Of a DNA stretch of 48,377 nt, positions 45,267-48,377 are shown piece after piece. The stretch comes from Candidatus Paceibacterota bacterium (GTDB lineage Bacteria; Patescibacteriota; Minisyncoccia; Phycocordibacterales; CAJBRS01), in NCBI GenBank assembly GCA_035652395.1, contig DASRDX010000012.1, forward strand, positions 160,778 through 209,154. The letters run 5' to 3'. The notes under the pieces were generated by a model that did no database searches, was not told the origin of the DNA, and saw only the letters and a program-made list of their open reading frames with translations. The translations under genes and the position numbers were made by a program. Every line of letters starts with the position of its first letter. Position 1 is the stretch's first letter.

Positions 45267-45396
45267 AGGATTATTCAAAGACATTGTCTAGATTACTAAC
45301 GTAATCAGGGAGCCTATTTTGTAGATGAGAACCTTGGTTTTCACCTCAGGGCACCCACCTGGCATAAAGCTGGGCTAAATGTCAGAGGATAATCCT
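45267..45396 (+). ncRNA. candidate structured non-coding RNA
   Basis: The intergenic stretch folds by eye into a closed molecule. P1 is AGGATTAT (45267-45274) with ATAATCCT (45389-45396). After a 5 by 5 internal loop, P2 is GACATT (45280-45285) with AATGTC (45378-45383). Inside are a hairpin GATTAC/GTAATC (45291-45306) and a hairpin TGAGAAC/GTTTTCA (about 45327-45344), plus AGCC/GGCT pairing (45311-45314 with 45373-45376). No frame of useful length is present. A 14-bp hairpin (45401-45432) follows. It matches no RNA family I can recall in detail (tmRNA, RNase P, SRP, common riboswitches). A 6S-like role is one possibility. Confidence 0.5.
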
Positions 45397-45400
45397 ATCG

Positions 45401-45432
45401 AAGAGCCGTTTGCCGGAAGGCAAACGGCTCTT
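45401..45432 (+). terminator. 14-bp hairpin after the RNA candidate
   Basis: AAGAGCCGTTTGCC (45401-45414) pairs perfectly with 45419-45432, loop GGAA. There is no T-tract beyond TT. The next extended -10 (TGGTATAAT) overlaps its last base. Confidence 0.6.
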
Positions 45433-45440
45433 GGTATAAT
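45432..45440 (+). promoter_or_regulatory. extended -10 promoter of the membrane-protein gene
   Basis: TGGTATAAT with perfect hexamer 45435-45440. The -35 region is inside the hairpin. The leader to ATG 45461 is about 14 nt. Confidence 0.55.
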
Positions 45441-45460
45441 GAAAGTCTAAAAATCAGTCC

Positions 45461-45850
45461 ATGAAATCTTTTTTTATCCTTCTTCTTTCCTTAATATTGA
45501 TCGGTATCACCATAGGTATCGATCATCTTTCTAAACATTTTTATTTATACTGGCAGACCGGCTGGATTGACGCTTCAGTCCACTTTTTAGGCGGTTTGAG
45601 CGCTACATTATTTTTTAGTTGGGTATATTTTTACACCAATCTATTTAAAAATCCTTTACCCAGAAAGAAATCTACACTTGTTCTATTTGTTTTATACATT
45701 TTAATAGTCGGTATTCTCTGGGAGATTTACGAATATCATTTCGGTTTCAGTTTTTTCTCTCAATATTTCGTTTCCGACACTATCTCTGATTTAAGTATGG
45801 ACGTTTTAGGCGGTTTGCTGGCTTATTTTCTGACAACTTTTTTGATTTAA
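45461..45850 (+). CDS. four-span membrane protein, DUF2238/YjdF-like
   Basis: 129 residues with hydrophobic segments at about 3-20, 41-58, 69-87 and 110-128. Conserved-looking polar residues lie next to the membrane: DHLSKHF, ASVHFLGGLSA, GILWEIYEYHF and DTISDLSMDVLGG. This pattern of His/Gly, Trp-Glu-x-x-Glu and the Asp-rich DTxxDLxxDxxGG resembles DUF2238 (YjdF) membrane proteins. The function is unknown. It is followed after 18 bp by the metallo-hydrolase gene with its own -10 box. Confidence 0.65.
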   Translation: MKSFFILLLSLILIGITIGIDHLSKHFYLYWQTGWIDASVHFLGGLSATLFFSWVYFYTNLFKNPLPRKKSTLVLFVLYILIVGILWEIYEYHFGFSFFSQYFVSDTISDLSMDVLGGLLAYFLTTFLI

Positions 45851-45852
45851 GA

Positions 45853-45858
45853 TATACT
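45853..45858 (+). promoter_or_regulatory. -10 box of the beta-CASP gene
   Basis: TATACT, 10 nt before the ATG at 45869; a leader of about 3 nt is predicted. Confidence 0.45.
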
Positions 45859-45868
45859 ACTGGTATTA

Positions 45869-47236
45869 ATGAACGAAAAATTGAAACTAACCTTCTGCGG
45901 TGGAGCTAACTCGGTAACGGGGGCTAATTTTCTATTGGAAAGCGATAAATTCAAGATCTTAGTTGACTGCGGACTTGAACAGGGAGATCCGAATGCTGGA
46001 GAAATTAATCGGCGGCCTTTTATTTTTGATCCGGCAGCCATCGACGTCTTATTGGTCACTCACGCTCATACTGATCATTTAGGTCGAATACCGAAATTGG
46101 TGAAAGACGGCTTTAAAGGCCGCATAATTTCCACCATTGAGACTAAAGAATTAGCTCCTTTGATGTTGGAAGATAGTGTCAAATTATTAAACCAAGAAGC
46201 CGAAAGGAATGGAGTTTTACCGATTTATGAAATGCCAGATGTTCAGAAGACTATTAGCCTCTGGCAAAGCATACCGTACCACCAACAGACAGAAATTTTA
46301 CCCGGCTTTTCCGTCTACTTGAAAGATGCTGGTCATGTTCTCGGCTCGGCCATGATTGAACTCACTCATAACGGCAAAAAAATCGTCTTCACTGGAGATT
46401 TGGGTAACAGCCCATCACCACTTTTAAAAGACACCGAGGCTATCACAGATGCAGATTATCTATTGATGGAAAGTGTCTACGGTGACCGCAACCATGAATC
46501 AGCCACCCTTCGACGGGATAAACTGGAAGATGTTATTGAAGAAACTGTCAAAAGAAACGGCGTTCTGGTAATCCCGACTTTCTCCTTGGAAAAAGCCCAG
46601 ATCATCATCTATGAATTGAATAATTTAGTTGAGCAGGGTCGGATTTCGGTTGTGCCAGTCTATATTGACTCGCCGCTTGCCATTAAAATCACCGAAATTT
46701 ATAAACGCCATCCGCAAAATTTCAATGACGTGGCTCGCGCGGCCGTTGAAAGAGGGGACGATCTTTTTAATTTTCCGAAACTCCATTTCACCTCTACCTC
46801 TGAAGAATCAAAAGCTATTTTAGGTACGCCTAATCCGAAAATTGTTATCGCCGGCTCCGGCATGTCCACCGGCGGTCGCATTCAGCATCACGAAATTAAT
46901 TATCTTTCCGATCCGAAAAACACCTTGCTCTTTATTGGCTATCAGGCGGCTGGCTCCGTCGGCCGTCAAATCGAAGATGGTGCTCGCTCAATTAATCTTC
47001 TCGGTCAGAATGTTCAAATTAAAGCCCAGATCGCCAAGATTGACGGGTTTTCCTCTCACAAGGACTCCGAACACCTGATTGAATTTGTGGAAAATACTGC
47101 TGATACCGTTAAAAAAATTTTTGTAGTGATGGGAGAAAGTAAGTCGGCTCTCTTTTTAGTTCAGCGTCTGCGCGATTATCTTGGTCTTCAGGCCTATCAT
47201 CCCCGAGAAGGAGAGAGCGTAATGCTGGAATTCTGA
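45869..47236 (+). CDS. metallo-beta-lactamase / beta-CASP RNA-processing exonuclease family
   Basis: 455 residues. Metal motifs: VTHAHTDHLGRIP (motif 2), DAGHVLGSAMIEL (motif 3) and FTGDLGN (motif 4). The beta-CASP region follows with MESVYGDRNH, VIPTFSLEKAQIIIYEL, SGMSTGGRIQHHE and the C-terminal VQIKAQIAKIDGFSSHKDSE (RMMBL), ending LQAYHPREGESVML. Related to CPSF73/YSH1-type and bacterial RNA metallo-hydrolases rather than RNase J (no long C-terminal domain). It probably degrades or matures RNA in the cytoplasm. Confidence 0.9.
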   Translation: MNEKLKLTFCGGANSVTGANFLLESDKFKILVDCGLEQGDPNAGEINRRPFIFDPAAIDVLLVTHAHTDHLGRIPKLVKDGFKGRIISTIETKELAPLMLEDSVKLLNQEAERNGVLPIYEMPDVQKTISLWQSIPYHQQTEILPGFSVYLKDAGHVLGSAMIELTHNGKKIVFTGDLGNSPSPLLKDTEAITDADYLLMESVYGDRNHESATLRRDKLEDVIEETVKRNGVLVIPTFSLEKAQIIIYELNNLVEQGRISVVPVYIDSPLAIKITEIYKRHPQNFNDVARAAVERGDDLFNFPKLHFTSTSEESKAILGTPNPKIVIAGSGMSTGGRIQHHEINYLSDPKNTLLFIGYQAAGSVGRQIEDGARSINLLGQNVQIKAQIAKIDGFSSHKDSEHLIEFVENTADTVKKIFVVMGESKSALFLVQRLRDYLGLQAYHPREGESVMLEF

Positions 47237-47242
47237 TATAAT
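47234..47242 (+). promoter_or_regulatory. extended -10 promoter of the LOG-like gene
   Basis: TGATATAAT with perfect hexamer 47237-47242; it contains the TGA stop of the previous gene. 10 nt to the ATG at 47253. Confidence 0.6.
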
Positions 47243-47252
47243 TTTTACAATT

Positions 47253-47885
47253 ATGGCGATTGATAAACACGGTCATTTGAAAATTAAAGTTGCTGTTTCC
47301 GGAGCAGCCGAGATGGGATTTCTCGGGCAGGTTGCATACGATAAAGCCAAAGAAATCGGCCGCGAAATTATTCGCCAGGATGGCATTTTAGTTAGTGGGG
47401 CCACTACCGGTTTCCCACTGTGGGCGGCTATTGGGGCCAAGGAGGAAGGCGGAATGTCTTTCGGTCTCTCTCCGGCCTCAAACGAAGTGGAACACGTAGA
47501 AACTTACCGCTTGCCGGTAGATTACATGGATTTAATTATTTATACCGGCTTTGGTTATTCCGGTCGCGATCTTTTAATGACTCGCTCCTCGGATGCAATT
47601 ATCATCGGACCAGGCCGAATTGGCACTATTCATGAATTTACTATTGCTTATGAAGACCTTAAACCGATTGGGGTTTTGACAGGTGATTGGGAAGATACGG
47701 ACGAAGTAATTAAAAATATTATGGACAAGAGTCACCGGCCAAATGATAAGGTCGTCTTTAGCGATGATCCAAAAATTTTAGTTCAGCGGGTTATGGAAAT
47801 GGCTCAAGCCGATAAAGAAAAACATAAATATGTTCACATGAACGATGATCATATTGGAGGAACGGTAGGCGAGAGAGTGCTTTAA
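47253..47885 (+). CDS. SLOG/LOG-like nucleotide-binding protein
   Basis: 210 residues with a Rossmann-like start (KIKVAVSGAAEMGFLGQVAY), GILVSGATTGFPLWAAIGAK in the second strand-helix unit, and DAIIIGPGRIGTIHEFTIAY, which corresponds to the PGGxGTxxE motif of LOG and TIGR00725-type proteins with slight change. LOG enzymes release cytokinin-like nucleobases from nucleotides, but this divergent member could only bind a nucleotide. The C-terminal 40 residues are charged. Confidence 0.75.
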   Translation: MAIDKHGHLKIKVAVSGAAEMGFLGQVAYDKAKEIGREIIRQDGILVSGATTGFPLWAAIGAKEEGGMSFGLSPASNEVEHVETYRLPVDYMDLIIYTGFGYSGRDLLMTRSSDAIIIGPGRIGTIHEFTIAYEDLKPIGVLTGDWEDTDEVIKNIMDKSHRPNDKVVFSDDPKILVQRVMEMAQADKEKHKYVHMNDDHIGGTVGERVL

Positions 47886-47889
47886 AAGA

Positions 47890-47914
47890 AAGAGGCCAAA
47901 AGTTCAGGCCTCTT
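47890..47914 (+). terminator. terminator after the LOG-like gene
   Basis: 8-bp stem AAGAGGCC/GGCCTCTT (47890-47897 with 47907-47914), 9-nt loop; poor T-tract (GTCTCT). Confidence 0.65.
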
Positions 47915-47925
47915 GTCTCTCAGTG

Positions 47926-47934
47926 TGATATAAT
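47926..47934 (+). promoter_or_regulatory. extended -10 promoter of the last gene
   Basis: TGATATAAT with the perfect hexamer at 47929-47934; leader of about 15 nt with GAGGG close to the ATG at 47956. Confidence 0.55.
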
Positions 47935-47955
47935 CCTCCATATTCTCGAGGGAAA

Positions 47956-48377
47956 ATGAAACACTGCTTCTATAAAATCTCTTTCTCTTTTCTAGCCACT
48001 CTCCTTCTCCTCCGCTCTTTCTTTGACTCCACCAAGGCTCTCTCCAAAGAAGAAACTACTCCCATCCCACTAAAGAGAGAAGCCACCTCCTCCCTCCTCC
48101 TCAAACCCTACCTCTCCCTCCTCCTCAAACACTCTCCCTTCTCCTCTCTTCTAATCACTCCAGCTTACGCAGCTGAGGGAAGCTCCTCTCCCTCCTTTTT
48201 CTCCTCCCTCCTCAACTTCTTCAAAAATCTCTTCTCGAAGCCTACGACTGTAGAGATTATCAATACCACTCCCACTGCTCCAAAGACTCCTACTCCTCCA
48301 GCAATCTTCAACCCTCCCGTCTCCACTCCTCCAAATTCCACCTCAAACCTCATCCACAACACCACCATCATTAATGG
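47956..48377 (+). CDS. secreted Ser/Leu/Pro-rich protein, truncated at window edge
   Basis: Open from ATG 47956 to the window end (140 codons and two bases), so the C-terminus is missing. A signal-like N-terminus (MKHCFYKISFSFLATLLLLR) is present, with further hydrophobic runs up to a possible cleavage site LLITPAYAAEG near residues 66-74. The rest is rich in Ser, Pro, Thr and Asn (PTAPKTPTPPAIFNPPVSTP). The coding strand is strongly pyrimidine-rich (CTC and TCC codons dominate), unlike neighbouring genes. Probably exported; the function is unknown. Confidence 0.65.
   Translation, partial: MKHCFYKISFSFLATLLLLRSFFDSTKALSKEETTPIPLKREATSSLLLKPYLSLLLKHSPFSSLLITPAYAAEGSSSPSFFSSLLNFFKNLFSKPTTVEIINTTPTAPKTPTPPAIFNPPVSTPPNSTSNLIHNTTIIN

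Noticed and set aside
45200-45460. 6S, tmRNA, SRP or RNase P RNA in this spacer
   Set aside because: None of the hallmark sequences I know for tmRNA, RNase P or SRP RNA are present; only a generic structured RNA is supported, and 6S cannot be excluded.
1-48377. CRISPR arrays, insertion sequences, integrases or prophage
   Set aside because: No regularly spaced repeats, transposase motifs or phage structural gene runs were seen. The S74 domain and DUF6915-like gene alone do not indicate a prophage.

Overview
The window reads as a bacterial chromosome segment from the Candidate Phyla Radiation (Patescibacteria), most likely a Parcubacteria-type lineage. The reasons are these. The spc ribosomal operon passes from S5 straight to L15 with no gene for L30. 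S14 is a short zinc-binding form. Proteins are compact and spacers short. A type IV pilus cassette, a split ComEC and a VirD4-like ATPase sit close to housekeeping genes, and one secreted protein carries the GYAWS...GWI repeats that I associate with Parcubacteria secretomes. No rRNA, tRNA or CRISPR array was recognised. The lineage call is inference from gene content, not from a phylogeny.

Layout. Bases 1-2297: a minus-strand block of nusA, inorganic pyrophosphatase and a truncated single-span membrane protein. 2406-5380: four secreted or membrane proteins closed by a strong terminator. 5505-11793: pilB, pilC, three prepilin-like proteins and a large PilX-like surface protein with start/stop overlaps. 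11873-13755: tpiA and pgk. 13767-14471 (minus): a small hypothetical protein and a HIT hydrolase. 14502-19955: recJ, RNase H with an extra C-terminal domain, the ComEC channel, superoxide dismutase (minus), the separate ComEC-type metallo-beta-lactamase, and a hypothetical. 20302-24694: L28 (minus), M50 protease, S12, S7, a winged-helix-like protein and EF-G. 24786-25655: a VOC protein and a hypothetical (minus). 26070-39832: EF-Tu and the fused S10/spc operons (S10 to SecY, Adk, Map), interrupted by two tiny membrane-protein genes, one on each strand. 39874-44838: NUDIX, a DUF6915-like protein, VirD4-like ATPase, a hypothetical and NDK. 44930-48377: a small basic protein, a candidate structured RNA, a YjdF-like membrane protein, a beta-CASP RNase, a LOG-like protein and a truncated secreted protein.

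How it works together. The pilus genes, ComEC channel, ComEC-type hydrolase and RecJ would together support uptake of environmental DNA, a nucleotide source for a cell with reduced biosynthesis. The ribosomal block gives translation and Sec export; tpiA/pgk are lower glycolysis; NDK, Adk, NUDIX and Ppa handle nucleotides and pyrophosphate.

The most interesting signals are regulatory. (1) Many genes start 6-10 nt after an extended -10 box (TGnTATAAT), predicting leaderless or nearly leaderless mRNAs, often with the preceding gene's terminator where a -35 box would be. (2) The nusA, fusA, S19 and S14 promoters each place a short hairpin with a U-tract at the predicted 5' end of the transcript. 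(3) Perfect palindromes with arms of 10-15 bp, often with a loop of exactly 10 nt, lie inside coding sequences. (4) A candidate structured RNA at 45267-45396 has its closing helix starting at the predicted transcription start. (5) A 42-residue membrane protein with its own promoter and terminator hides antisense in the L5-S14 gap.
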